NCBI RefSeq assembly: GCF_016907845.1
Contig: NZ_JAFBCS010000001.1
Coordinates: forward strand, 1,364,001-1,428,000
Direction of reading: 5' to 3'
From: Arcanobacterium pluranimalium
Lineage (GTDB): Bacteria > Actinomycetota > Actinomycetes > Actinomycetales > Actinomycetaceae
Length of the DNA stretch: 64,000 nt
Position 1 is the stretch's first letter. Each line of letters begins with the position of its first letter. Both the position numbers and the translations under genes were made by a program. Below, one piece after another: positions 27,226 to 35,718 of this stretch. The notes under the pieces are model-generated. The model searched no databases and was not told the DNA's origin. It was given only the letters and a program-made list of their open reading frames with translations.

Positions 27226-27253
27226 AAAACCAACACGATTTGTCCTATAACCC

Positions 27254-27261
27254 GAGTTTTG
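27254..27261 (+). repeat. Right 8-bp target-site duplication of the IS
   Basis: GAGTTTTG, an exact copy of 25923-25930. Confidence 0.85.
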
Positions 27262-27313
27262 GGGCGGTTTTTGCAACATCTCGATATATGTCGACTAGTT
27301 GCCAAAAACGCCC
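27262..27313. repeat. Imperfect inverted repeat beside the IS insertion point
   Basis: GGGCGGTTTTTGCAAC (27262-27277) and GTTGCCAAAAACGCCC (27298-27313) are inverted copies that differ only by a shifted G, around a 20-base loop. The IS inserted right at its outer edge. It may be an old terminator or a protein site. Confidence 0.55.
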
Positions 27314-27444
27314 ACTTTTGTGGCCGCATGCGCTTGAGTGTGAATGGCTACTCATGGAAACTAACCCGATTTACCTTGCAAAACGCGATTTAGGCCAATT
27401 ATTGTGAGATACGCATTTTGGCACATTGCAGCATATATGCACGG

Positions 27445-27450
27445 TATAAT
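27445..27450 (+). promoter_or_regulatory. Consensus -10 element upstream of the LssY_C gene
   Basis: A perfect TATAAT, 40 bases before the ATG of the next gene. No good -35 is placed at the right distance. Confidence 0.45.
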
Positions 27451-27490
27451 GTCTTCAGTCCGTTTTGCCGATCATCAGAACTGAGAGAAC

Positions 27491-28858
27491 ATGGAGATCT
27501 TGCCCCAGCCAGCTGGTATCCGATGGAGCGTGCCTGAAACTGAGCCGCAATATGTACATCACACGCAAAACACAAAAACTCGTCAATGGCAGATTTACGA
27601 TGTCGTGGCGTCTTTTTTCGCTGCCGTTGCTCTGATGTTGGTGTTCTGGTTCAGCTTGCTAGTACTCGACAACGGAGTGCCGGGGGAGTCGTTTTGGCTT
27701 CTCAACTTAATAGTTTTCTGGGCGGTGATCGCATATCTGGCATTTCCGCGACTGCATCAGATCGTATCCACAATCTACGTGCCAAACTACTTCATTGGCC
27801 GCACCCGCACAGCCGATGGCATCCTCGGAGATCCTGTTAACCTCGCATTTAACGGCAGCGAAGCACAAATACATGTGGCGTTGCAACAAGCAGGCTGGGT
27901 TCAAGCTGACCCGCTTACGGCCCGATCAGCGTGGAAGATCGTGGTAGCTTCGGTCTTGCGCAAGTCCTATGCTGCGGCACCTGTTTCGCATTTGTACCTT
28001 TTTGGACGACAAGAAGATTTTGCTTACGAACGGGAAGTACAAGGCAATCCGGCGCGTCGCCATCACGTACGTTTTTGGAAAACTCCTGATGGATGGACTC
28101 TTCCTGGCGGTATTACCGTGGATTGGGTAGCAGCTGCCACTTATGATCGATCCGTTGGCCTGTCGCTTTTCACGGGTCAGATTACACATAAAATCGATGC
28201 TCATATCGATGCAGAGCGAGACTACCTTATCGCGACTGTTCTTTATGGCGTGCCAAACGTTGACGTAAAAGTGATTGAACGTTACTTTAACGCCTACCAT
28301 TCGCGTAACGGCGGTGGGGACACCATAAAAACTGATGGTGACCTCCCGGTTCTTTGTGTCCGCGATGTATATGAAGATATACACGAATCGGAAAAGGTAG
28401 CTGAGCTTGCAAACGCTGTTTTACCAGCTGTTCAGCCTCTGCATAGTGATTCAACAACTCAAACGCATTCGGCGCCGACGTCGTCAATAATCTCAGCTTC
28501 TGATGTAAAAGAACTACCTCCGACTCTGTTTTGGTTTGCGGGACTTCTGGTGATCATGAACGGAGTGAGCAATTTTGCGCTCACTGACGCGTCGATACTC
28601 GAGATCATGGCACCCACCGCGTTCAACTTAGTGATGCTCACACTCATCAGACTTCGTCAGCGGTGGGCTTGGGTTGTGATGTTGGCGCTTCAAAGTTTGG
28701 CCGCTATTTTACTGCTCGTCCTTGCACTTTCGGAAGAACCAGGCAGGCTCATGCAGTCGAGCTTTCCCGTGCTGCTGGTATTTGCTCTGTCTGGCACTTC
28801 AGTGCGACTGTGGGTGAGCAAGGGCCGAAAAGATAGATACATTAGCACCGTTCGATAA
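27491..28858 (+). CDS. LssY C-terminal-domain membrane protein
   Basis: A 455-residue integral membrane protein. Two hydrophobic segments near residues 38-60 and 67-85, a soluble core of about 200 residues that fits the LssY C-terminal domain (DPVNLAFNGSEAQIHVALQQ, then LYLFGRQEDFAYER, HHVRFWKT, DHI-like DAHIDAERDYL), and about four further membrane segments in the last 120 residues. LssY_C proteins lack a settled function; relatives occur with phosphatases of the PAP2/DedA type. It stands alone between the IS and the DUF2871 gene. A low-complexity S/T-rich linker lies near residue 320. Confidence 0.75.
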   Translation: MEILPQPAGIRWSVPETEPQYVHHTQNTKTRQWQIYDVVASFFAAVALMLVFWFSLLVLDNGVPGESFWLLNLIVFWAVIAYLAFPRLHQIVSTIYVPNYFIGRTRTADGILGDPVNLAFNGSEAQIHVALQQAGWVQADPLTARSAWKIVVASVLRKSYAAAPVSHLYLFGRQEDFAYEREVQGNPARRHHVRFWKTPDGWTLPGGITVDWVAAATYDRSVGLSLFTGQITHKIDAHIDAERDYLIATVLYGVPNVDVKVIERYFNAYHSRNGGGDTIKTDGDLPVLCVRDVYEDIHESEKVAELANAVLPAVQPLHSDSTTQTHSAPTSSIISASDVKELPPTLFWFAGLLVIMNGVSNFALTDASILEIMAPTAFNLVMLTLIRLRQRWAWVVMLALQSLAAILLLVLALSEEPGRLMQSSFPVLLVFALSGTSVRLWVSKGRKDRYISTVR

Positions 28859-28954
28859 CACTCATATCAGGCATATATTGTGCAATTGCGATGCAATTTG
28901 CGCGCGGAGTGGTGGGGAAAGCGTAGCGGTGAGGAAGCTTAGTGATATTTGATT

Positions 28955-29392
28955 TTACTCAGCAATAGCTGACTGAGGCTTACCTGTTTTTACAGCCCTT
29001 AAAAGCACAACGAACAGCAAAATAAAAGTTGCGGTGAGCGTGATATGTCCAAGCCCGGCAATTCCAGCGAGAGCTTTTGAATTCGCCCAAGGAAGCCCGA
29101 GAACTTGAGCCGTTCCTTTAATCGTAAGCATGAAGAACGTTAGTACAAGTCCGCCGTCCCAAAAATTTGGAAAGAAACGGAAGCGCCGGTCTAATTCGAG
29201 ATGAAACACGCGCGTAAGAATCAATACCACTAGCAAAACTAACGTGCCGAGCGTGAGAGCGTGCGTATGGGCCAGTGCCAATTGTGTAAAACCGGTATAG
29301 CCAGTTTGACGAGTAAATTCGCGGTACATCAGACCCGATGTAAGCCCTAAGATAGTCCAAATAAACGCCGAGTGAACCAAACGAGATTCCAT
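28955..29392 (-). CDS. DUF2871 membrane protein
   Basis: A 145-residue integral membrane protein with four predicted helices and conserved histidines (HTHALTLGTLVLLV, LGHITLTATFILL) that match DUF2871, found mostly in Firmicutes and actinobacteria. The histidines suggest a heme or metal site, by analogy with cytochrome-oxidase-subunit-I-like folds, but this is not shown. AAGG lies 7-8 bases before the ATG. No partner gene is nearby. Confidence 0.72.
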   Translation of the reverse strand: MESRLVHSAFIWTILGLTSGLMYREFTRQTGYTGFTQLALAHTHALTLGTLVLLVVLILTRVFHLELDRRFRFFPNFWDGGLVLTFFMLTIKGTAQVLGLPWANSKALAGIAGLGHITLTATFILLFVVLLRAVKTGKPQSAIAE

Positions 29393-29735
29393 ATTTATGC
29401 CTTACTTTTAGATAAACGAAAGAGTTAAATTACTGAGAGAGCCAATAAAAACACCCAGCAATAAACAACTAGTAATAAGAGCTGTATACGATGCACGCAT
29501 CGCTAGATTAATGCTTATGCTAGGTGCGCTACCAGCATAATCGTCGAAAACGTAGAACTAATGCTTTGCACACCAGTAAAAGCGCGGCTATTAAGCACCT
29601 TGGTGAAAGCCCCTGGTAAAAGCGCCTCGTTAGCGTTCGGTGGTGCCACCGTTTCATATAAAGCCGTTTCATATAAAGCGGTTTCATATTGTGCATCGTT
29701 ACGCATGCGCAAAATTTAATTGATATTCTGGCGCA
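29393..29735. other. Gene-poor 343-bp stretch with decayed-looking frames
   Basis: No convincing gene. On the minus strand a 65-codon frame (29515-29712) contains a YETAL repeat made by the 15-bp DNA repeat, and a different minus-strand frame just downstream encodes a short hydrophobic peptide (MRASYTALITSCLLLGVF and on) that ends just before the DUF2871 start. Together they could be remains of a small membrane protein broken by a frameshift, but neither has a ribosome site. Confidence 0.4.
29651..29689 (+). repeat. 15-bp tandem repeat (about 2.6 copies)
   Basis: GTTTCATATAAAGCC at 29651, GTTTCATATAAAGCG at 29666 and a partial GTTTCATAT at 29681. As the unit is a multiple of three it keeps a minus-strand frame open. 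Confidence 0.8.
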
Positions 29736-30476
29736 ATGAAACCATTCGCTTTTCTTGTTGCGCGCCCAAACTCGCCAATCGGCGACGACGAATACCGCTC
29801 ATTTCTCGCCCTTAGCCAGCTACCGGCTCATATGCTCGAGCGAGTGCGAATGGACTCCATCGATTTTGCAGAGTTTGAACCATCGAGATATGCAGGGTTT
29901 ATTGTCGGCGGTTCGCCATTTGATCTAACTCTCGCTAAAGAAGAAAAATCCGCTCAACAGCTGCGAATAGAGAGTTTTCTCGAATCGCTCAACGAACTAG
30001 TTTTCGCAAACGATCTACCATTTCTTGGAATCTGCTTTGGGCTAGAAGCTATGGCGTTGTATCAAAATGAACAGCTTGTGAACAGCTATCGCGAAGAAAT
30101 TTCTGCGCCGCGTATTTCACTAACACCTGCAGGGCAACGCGATCCCGTATTTTCTCAGCTCCAAGACTTAGGCAAAGAATTTCAATGCTACACCGGGCAT
30201 GCTGAAGCGCTTGATCCTAACACAAAGCGCGACGCCGTCGTCCTCGCTTCTTCGGAAACTTGCCCTGTGCAAGCCGTACGTTGGAAAGAAAATATCTATG
30301 GAGTGCAGTTTCACCCGGAAATCGACTGGCAAGGAATCGAGCTGCGAGTGTCGTTATACTCAGGAAAATACTACGCAGCAGGAGACGGGGAACGCATTTT
30401 GCATGCAGCTAAGCGCGCCGATGTGCGAGCTGGCGGGGAAATTCTCAAAGCTTTTGTACGCGCTTATTCGTGTTGA
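29736..30476 (+). CDS. Class I glutamine amidotransferase
   Basis: A 246-residue stand-alone amidotransferase of the GMP-synthase-glutaminase type. The nucleophile is in FLGICFGLEAM, and the His-Glu pair in YGVQFHPEI. The acceptor substrate is unknown because no synthetase domain is attached. TATTCT (29724-29729) lies 6 bases before the ATG, with no ribosome site, so a leaderless start is likely. A 243-bp spacer with two inverted repeats separates it from the next gene. Confidence 0.82.
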   Translation: MKPFAFLVARPNSPIGDDEYRSFLALSQLPAHMLERVRMDSIDFAEFEPSRYAGFIVGGSPFDLTLAKEEKSAQQLRIESFLESLNELVFANDLPFLGICFGLEAMALYQNEQLVNSYREEISAPRISLTPAGQRDPVFSQLQDLGKEFQCYTGHAEALDPNTKRDAVVLASSETCPVQAVRWKENIYGVQFHPEIDWQGIELRVSLYSGKYYAAGDGERILHAAKRADVRAGGEILKAFVRAYSC

Positions 30477-30652
30477 GCATCCCATACACCGTCGCGTGGC
30501 CTGCGTGAAGCTCTCGGCGCCACACAAAGCGCGGCACTGAACACGAAAACCGCTACGCCATAAGCAGATTATTCCTCGTGCATATAGCGGTTCTACGTGG
30601 AAGAATACAGAATATCTGCCAAAGTCACTGGGGCGGTCGAAGCGAGATCGCG

Positions 30653-30674
30653 GTGGCCAAAACAGTGCGGCCAC
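30653..30674 (+). repeat. Short hairpin upstream of the carboxylate-amine ligase gene
   Basis: GTGGCC (30653-30658) pairs with GGCCAC (30669-30674) across a 10-base loop, about 45 bases before the next start codon. Its role is unclear. Confidence 0.35.
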
Positions 30675-30718
30675 AGCAATCCTGCAGCGGGCCAAACAAT
30701 AACGAAAGTGTGTAACGT

Positions 30719-31912
30719 ATGGCTATGGAATTTGCGCAATCGCCTCGGTCAACTCTAGGAATCGAATGGGAATTGCAACTGCTTGATGTCGATTCATATG
30801 ATTTGCGGCAAAGCGCAAATGCAATCATCGATTCCTTACGTGCGCTACCAGCAGATACGTCGATTATTCAGCGTGAAATGCTCTTAAACACGGTTGAATT
30901 GGTCTCGCATCCACATGAAACTGTTAAAGAATGTGCTGCTGATCTACAGTATGCACTCTCACTTTTACAGCCGATTTTGGAGCCTTTGCGAATCACTGTG
31001 GCGTCGTCGGGCACTCACCCCTTTGCAGATCCTGCTTACCAGCATGTGACGGATTCCAACCGCTACGCTGAACTCGTCAATCGCACTCAGTATTGGGGCA
31101 GGCAAATGCTACTTTTTGGCACCCATGTGCATGTGGGCATTGAGGATCGAGCCAAAGTATTGCCGATTTTGCGTGCTATGCTCACTCGATTTGCTCATTT
31201 TCAAGCACTTACGGCGGCCTCGCCATTTTGGAATGGGGCCAATACTGGGTATGCCGATAATCGAGCTATGGTGTTCCAACAACTCCCTACCGCGGGCACC
31301 CCACATCAGTTTGACGCCTGGGATGAGCTGGAATGTTACACCAATGGTATGTTGAAAACTGGCATCATTGATCACTTTGACGAAGTTCGATGGGATATTC
31401 GCCCTTCGCCAAAATACGGCACCCTTGAGATGCGCATGTGCGATGCAGCCTCGAATATTGCAGAAGTTTCAATGGTAGCCGCCCTGTGCCAATGTTTGGT
31501 TGAGTTCTATTCGCGCAAGTACGACGCCGGGGAGCAGCTTCCATCGTTGCCTGCGTGGTTTGTGGATGAGAATAAATGGCGCGCCGCGCGTTACGGTATG
31601 GACGCTATTTTGATTCTTGACGACGCCGGTAACGAAGAACTCGTGACTGACACGCTCATTCACATGTACGAAGAACTCAGCCCGATCGCTCGAGACCTCG
31701 GTTGCGCACAAGAACTCGCGTACCTGCATGAAGTTTTGCGGCTCGGAGCGCCATATCAGCGCCAACTTCGCGTCGCTCAATTGCATAATAAATCGCGCGA
31801 GGCGATTGTGGCATTCATGTGCGCAGAGATGAAAGCGGGTACGGCGCTAGATCCGCAAACTGTGGATCTAGGTGACGATCTACAAAGCCTGCACACCCAC
31901 GAAATCTCGTAA
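30719..31912 (+). CDS. Glutamate-cysteine ligase-like carboxylate-amine ligase (YbdK family)
   Basis: A 397-residue member of the GCS2/YbdK family. Typical parts: STLGIEWELQLLDVDSY near the start (metal/ATP-binding Glu), FGTHVHVGIEDR, and RPSPKYGTLEMRMCDA. Some family members have weak glutamate-cysteine ligase activity, others act on different amine substrates. Since the window also carries mshC (mycothiol), a glutathione role is not implied. No ribosome site is obvious. Confidence 0.82.
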   Translation: MAMEFAQSPRSTLGIEWELQLLDVDSYDLRQSANAIIDSLRALPADTSIIQREMLLNTVELVSHPHETVKECAADLQYALSLLQPILEPLRITVASSGTHPFADPAYQHVTDSNRYAELVNRTQYWGRQMLLFGTHVHVGIEDRAKVLPILRAMLTRFAHFQALTAASPFWNGANTGYADNRAMVFQQLPTAGTPHQFDAWDELECYTNGMLKTGIIDHFDEVRWDIRPSPKYGTLEMRMCDAASNIAEVSMVAALCQCLVEFYSRKYDAGEQLPSLPAWFVDENKWRAARYGMDAILILDDAGNEELVTDTLIHMYEELSPIARDLGCAQELAYLHEVLRLGAPYQRQLRVAQLHNKSREAIVAFMCAEMKAGTALDPQTVDLGDDLQSLHTHEIS

Positions 31913-32016
31913 TATTACTGTGCAACAGCTTCGTAATATGAATGCACAATAAAGTTGGGTGCATAATACAAATAACCAATTTTTATCAACGACTATTTGC
32001 GGAGTGTTAAGCAAAA

Positions 32017-33339
32017 ATGACTTCCTTTCAACCCAGCAGTGGCGATTTTTCCGACGTAGTAGAGATTGCACAGCAGCTCATCCGCATAGACACTAGTAAT
32101 CACGGCGTTATCGAAGCCGATGTGGAAACGCAGGCTGCACACTACGTCATGGAACTTTTACAGGAAGTCGGCTACGAACCACAGTGGATCGAACCCGTGA
32201 AAGGGCGACCGAGCGTCGTCTTACGCGTACCAGGAAAGAACCGCGAGCGCGGCGGGCTTGTGATACACGGGCATCTCGACGTCGTTCCTGCTGTTGCGCA
32301 GGATTGGGATGTTGATCCGTTCTCCGGTGAGATTATCGACGGCGTTTTGTGGGGCAGGGGCGCCGTCGATATGAAGAATATGGACGCAATGATAATTTCA
32401 GTGCTCCGGCATATGGCGCGCACGAATTACGTGCCTGAACGCGATTTGATTGTTGCGATGTTTGCCGACGAAGAAGCCGGAGGCAAAGTTGGTGCTCATT
32501 GGCTCGTTGAGCATAAACCTGAGCTCTTCGCAGGTGCAACGCATGCTATCTCAGAAGTCGGCGGTTACAACACGTATGTCAATGGCAAGCGTGTCTATTT
32601 GCTACAGACGGCCGAAAAAGGTTTGACCTGGTACAAGCTCCTTGCACGCGGTAAGGCGGGTCATGGTTCTCAAGTGAACGAAGATAATGCAGTGACGAAA
32701 CTGGCTCAGGCACTTGCGGCAATTGGCAGTGAAAAATGGCAACTTCAACTCACTGATACGGTACGTGAACTGCTTGCAGGAGTTTCTGAACTCACAGGTT
32801 TGCCTTTTGATCCCGAAGATCCAGAGACGATTGATCGACTTATTGATGCCCTCGGCTCGGCCAAAACTTTCGTCGGGGCGACGCTTCGCACCGGCGCCAA
32901 TCCCACTCAGCTGCAGGGTGGCTACAAGGTGAACGTCATTCCGCAGACGGCTGAGGGCGGCGTCGATGTGCGCCCAATCCCAGGTACTGAAGCTGAGGTT
33001 GCGCGTCGTATTGCGCAGCTGGCTGGTGACGTAGAGCTTGAGAAAATTCATGACGACGCCGGCATCGAGTTTCCTTTTGCTGGTGAGACTGTTGAAGCGA
33101 TGGTACGAGCTTTGGAGGCAGAAGATCCACAGGCCGTAGTTTTGCCATATATGCTTTCAGCAGGCACTGACAACAAAGCGCTGGCTCGTTTGGGAATTCA
33201 AGGCTACGGTTTCGCACCGGTTCAGCTGCCACCAGGATTCGATTTCCCAGCAATGTTCCATGCTGCAAATGAGCGAATTCCAGTGGATTCGCTGTATTTT
33301 GGCTCGCGCGTGCTGTGGCGTTTTTTGCAAAATGCCTAA
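32017..33339 (+). CDS. M20-family metallopeptidase/amidohydrolase
   Basis: A 440-residue ArgE/DapE/CPG2-type zinc hydrolase. Metal and catalytic motifs: VIHGHLDVVPA (H and catalytic D), GRGAVDMKNMDAM (bridging D), FADEEAGGKVGA (general-base EE), and a late H in MFHAANERI. The 'M20/dimerisation' lid domain lies in the middle (GKAGHGSQVNEDNAVTKL). Substrate is probably a small peptide or N-acyl amino acid. An acidic-tail protein follows by 64 bases. Confidence 0.86.
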   Translation: MTSFQPSSGDFSDVVEIAQQLIRIDTSNHGVIEADVETQAAHYVMELLQEVGYEPQWIEPVKGRPSVVLRVPGKNRERGGLVIHGHLDVVPAVAQDWDVDPFSGEIIDGVLWGRGAVDMKNMDAMIISVLRHMARTNYVPERDLIVAMFADEEAGGKVGAHWLVEHKPELFAGATHAISEVGGYNTYVNGKRVYLLQTAEKGLTWYKLLARGKAGHGSQVNEDNAVTKLAQALAAIGSEKWQLQLTDTVRELLAGVSELTGLPFDPEDPETIDRLIDALGSAKTFVGATLRTGANPTQLQGGYKVNVIPQTAEGGVDVRPIPGTEAEVARRIAQLAGDVELEKIHDDAGIEFPFAGETVEAMVRALEAEDPQAVVLPYMLSAGTDNKALARLGIQGYGFAPVQLPPGFDFPAMFHAANERIPVDSLYFGSRVLWRFLQNA

Positions 33340-33403
33340 AGTGGATTGCCTCAACAAGGCACTGCTATTGGTGAGCACGGCTTTTCTAAGCTAATCTGTA
33401 GGT

Positions 33404-33751
33404 ATGGCTATTGATCCTAATACCGCATATGCTCGCCTCGCGAGCGCGCTTGACGATTTCCACAGCGCAGTGACCCAGTTTGCAGACGCTGATGCGCCGG
33501 CAGTTTTGCGTGCGGCTGATTTACTAGCCGATGCTTATACCGTCTACGACGACGCGCTGTTCACTCAGTACGGCATTGAAGCTCCGTTTGATACCTACGC
33601 AGAAGATGACTTCGAAGAATTTGATGACGACGAGTTTGACGATGATTTCGATGAGCTTGATGACGATGAGCTGGTGGACGACGACGATCTCGAGGTTCTC
33701 GATTTTGACGACGAAGAAGATTCCGACGACGAGGACGCAGACGAGCACTAA
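33404..33751 (+). CDS. Small protein with long polyacidic tail
   Basis: A 115-residue protein I do not recognise by name. Residues 1-65 form a helical domain (RLASALDDFHSAVTQFAD and VLRAADLLADAYTVYDDAL); residues 66-115 are almost all Asp and Glu with a few aromatic residues. Such tails occur in DNA mimics, chaperone-like proteins and metal-buffering proteins, but no function can be assigned. TAATCT lies 6 bases before the ATG and no ribosome site is seen. It follows the M20 gene and precedes a bidirectional hairpin. Confidence 0.7.
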   Translation: MAIDPNTAYARLASALDDFHSAVTQFADADAPAVLRAADLLADAYTVYDDALFTQYGIEAPFDTYAEDDFEEFDDDEFDDDFDELDDDELVDDDDLEVLDFDDEEDSDDEDADEH

Positions 33752-33801
33752 AGTGCGCTTTTGCGCGGCGGTATTCGCTTAGAATTTTTGCTGAACTTAG
33801 A

Positions 33802-33841
33802 AATAAGAGTCAGGTGAATTGGATGTCACCTGACTCTTATT
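33802..33841. terminator. 16-bp perfect hairpin between convergent genes
   Basis: Arms 33802-33817 and 33826-33841 pair perfectly with an 8-base loop. It lies between the acidic-tail gene and the convergent aldo/keto reductase gene and should end both transcripts. Confidence 0.78.
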
Positions 33842-33861
33842 CGCTTATTAGTTTGTTCGCC

Positions 33862-34824
33862 TTATTGCGGATAAGTTAATTCCAATGCTGAAATCTCATT
33901 CAATACGTCAATGACTTGCTGCGGAAGATCGCTCATATCCATGGCAAAAAGTTGGTCAGCTTGACTTGCAGTGCGCGCCCCACAGAGCGCCGCGGCAACT
34001 ACATTGTGTTGAAGTGCCCAGGTTAAGGCAATATCAGCTGGTGTGCGGCCAAGACCATCGGCAGCTTTAATAATAGCTTCAGTGATACGGCGCGGTGCGT
34101 CGTCGAGATAGGGTTCGACTGTGGCAGATAAATGCGTTGTAGCAGCTCGCGACGTCGGAGGAATGGTGTTGCGATATTTTCCGGTGAGCGCGCCAGCGGC
34201 AAGTGGCGCATAAGCTGCAATTCCAAGTCCACAGTCCTCAGCCATCGGGAAGAGTTCAAACTCGGCCTGCCGCTCAAGCAAAGAATACTGAGTTCCAAGG
34301 GCAATAGGAACAGGCAGGTGTAAATCCTGCAAGTACTGAGCCGCCTTGGCCACATACCATGCAGGGCAATGGGCAAATCCTAGGTAACGTGCTTTTCCAT
34401 CAATAACGAATTGAGCGAGCGTACCTATAGTCTCTTCAAAGGGAGTTGACCAATCGGGGCAGGCGAGCATAACGACGTCGACGTAATCGGTGTGCAGAGT
34501 TGTAAGCGTGCGATGAAGCGAAGAAATCAGTGAGCTACGGCCATTATTTCTCATTATTCCGCCAGGGGTAGGGCGTTCACCCACGTGTGCCATGATGACA
34601 AAATCTTCACGATGAAAACCTGCGGTAAATAGCTCGCCGATTGTGTTTTCAGCGTTACCTTGGGCATAGATGGGCGAAACATCAATCAAATTCCCGCCAG
34701 CGTCTAGTAAGGCCGTGAGCATGCGCTGTGCATCGTGGATCTCGGTATCGCGACCCCAGGTTAAAGTTCCAAGGCCAATTGCGCCGACTGTGAGTCCTGA
34801 TTTTCCTAACTTGGTGTGTTTCAC
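33862..34824 (-). CDS. Aldo/keto reductase
   Basis: A 320-residue NADPH-dependent aldo/keto reductase. Conserved parts: GLGTLTWGRDT at the start, NLIDVSPIYAQG (catalytic D and Y), DFVIMAHVG (the usual Lys position is M-A-H here), YVDVVMLACPDW (the usual LHxxDP is changed), and TPADIALTWALQ. The replaced Lys and His positions suggest altered activity. The GTG start has TAGGCT 7 bases upstream (34832-34837), with no ribosome site. Confidence 0.82.
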   Translation of the reverse strand: MKHTKLGKSGLTVGAIGLGTLTWGRDTEIHDAQRMLTALLDAGGNLIDVSPIYAQGNAENTIGELFTAGFHREDFVIMAHVGERPTPGGIMRNNGRSSLISSLHRTLTTLHTDYVDVVMLACPDWSTPFEETIGTLAQFVIDGKARYLGFAHCPAWYVAKAAQYLQDLHLPVPIALGTQYSLLERQAEFELFPMAEDCGLGIAAYAPLAAGALTGKYRNTIPPTSRAATTHLSATVEPYLDDAPRRITEAIIKAADGLGRTPADIALTWALQHNVVAAALCGARTASQADQLFAMDMSDLPQQVIDVLNEISALELTYPQ

Positions 34825-34875
34825 ATAACCGAGCCTAACGCATACCCGCTTTACTTTATGAAATATGCTTGGCGC

Positions 34876-35718
34876 GTGAGCATATTTGAAGCAATCATTT
34901 TAGGTCTCGTGCAAGGACTCACAGAATTCTTGCCTATTTCATCGTCGGCGCATTTGCGTATTGTGGGAGATCTCTTTCCCAATTTGGGTGATCCAGGCGT
35001 AACTTTTACAGCTGTTACACAAATCGGTACTGAGACTGCCGTTGTGCTGTATTTTTGGAAAGACATCGTTCGTATCATCAAGAAGTGGTTCCAAGCTCTT
35101 CCAATAGGCCCGTGGAAGAAGCAAGTGCCGAGTTCTGATCCTGACGCTCGGATGGGATGGATCGTTATTATCGGTACTTTCCCGATTGTGATCCTGGGCT
35201 TATTACTGGAAAACGCCATCGATTCAGTATTCAGAAACCTCTACATCACAGCTCTTATGCTTGCGCTTTTCGCTGTATTCTTAGGACTTGCTGATCGTTT
35301 TGGCAAACGCAGCATTCCACTTGAAAAGATGAGTGTACGCGATGGCGTCATTCTCGGATTTGCCCAGTCAATGGCGCTTATACCAGGAGTTTCTCGATCT
35401 GGTGGAACAATCACGGTCGGTTTGCTGCTCGGATACACGCGCGCTGCAGCCGCTCGAGTTTCGTTCTTGTTGGCAATTCCAGCTGTGATGGGATCAGGTT
35501 TTTACAGGCTATTTTCCGACGGCGGCAACGATGCTCACATTGGTGCCATGCCGCTATTGATTGCAACTATTACCGCATTTGCCGTTGGATATGCAGTGAT
35601 TGTGTGGTTCTTGAAGCTTGTTGAAACCAAATCCTATCGTCCGTTCGTGATCTACCGATTGGTACTTGCGACTTTAGTGGTATTTATGCTGCTGAAGGGG
35701 ATTTTGGGGGTTTACTGA
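34876..35718 (+). CDS. uppP: Undecaprenyl-diphosphatase UppP/BacA
   Basis: A 280-residue, polytopic membrane enzyme that recycles undecaprenyl diphosphate for cell-wall synthesis. Signature motifs: LVQGLTEFLPISSSAH at the start and PGVSRSGGTITVGLLLG near residue 170. I chose the GTG at 34876, which gives the usual VSIFEAIILG beginning; TATGCT (34864-34869) lies exactly 6 bases upstream, so the transcript looks leaderless. In-frame ATG codons at 34858 and further upstream overlap the neighbouring promoter. The mshC start follows directly after the stop. Confidence 0.92.
   Translation: MSIFEAIILGLVQGLTEFLPISSSAHLRIVGDLFPNLGDPGVTFTAVTQIGTETAVVLYFWKDIVRIIKKWFQALPIGPWKKQVPSSDPDARMGWIVIIGTFPIVILGLLLENAIDSVFRNLYITALMLALFAVFLGLADRFGKRSIPLEKMSVRDGVILGFAQSMALIPGVSRSGGTITVGLLLGYTRAAAARVSFLLAIPAVMGSGFYRLFSDGGNDAHIGAMPLLIATITAFAVGYAVIVWFLKLVETKSYRPFVIYRLVLATLVVFMLLKGILGVY

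Larger units (their letters stand above)
25931..27253 (+). mobile_element. Complete IS1249-like insertion sequence (IS256 family)
   Basis: A 1323-bp element with 29-bp terminal inverted repeats (25931-25959 and 27225-27253) beginning GGGYTATAGGACAAATC, differing at one position. It is flanked by an exact 8-bp duplication, as expected for the IS256 family, and has one intact transposase gene filling most of its length. The transposase stop codon abuts the right repeat. The left 180 bases hold an imperfect duplication of the terminus. An intact frame with perfect target duplication suggests a recent insertion. Confidence 0.9.

Noticed and set aside
30548-30592. AACCGCTA / TAGCGGTT inverted repeat as terminator
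   Set aside because: Arms only 8 bases and the loop about 29 bases; no T-run, so weak support.
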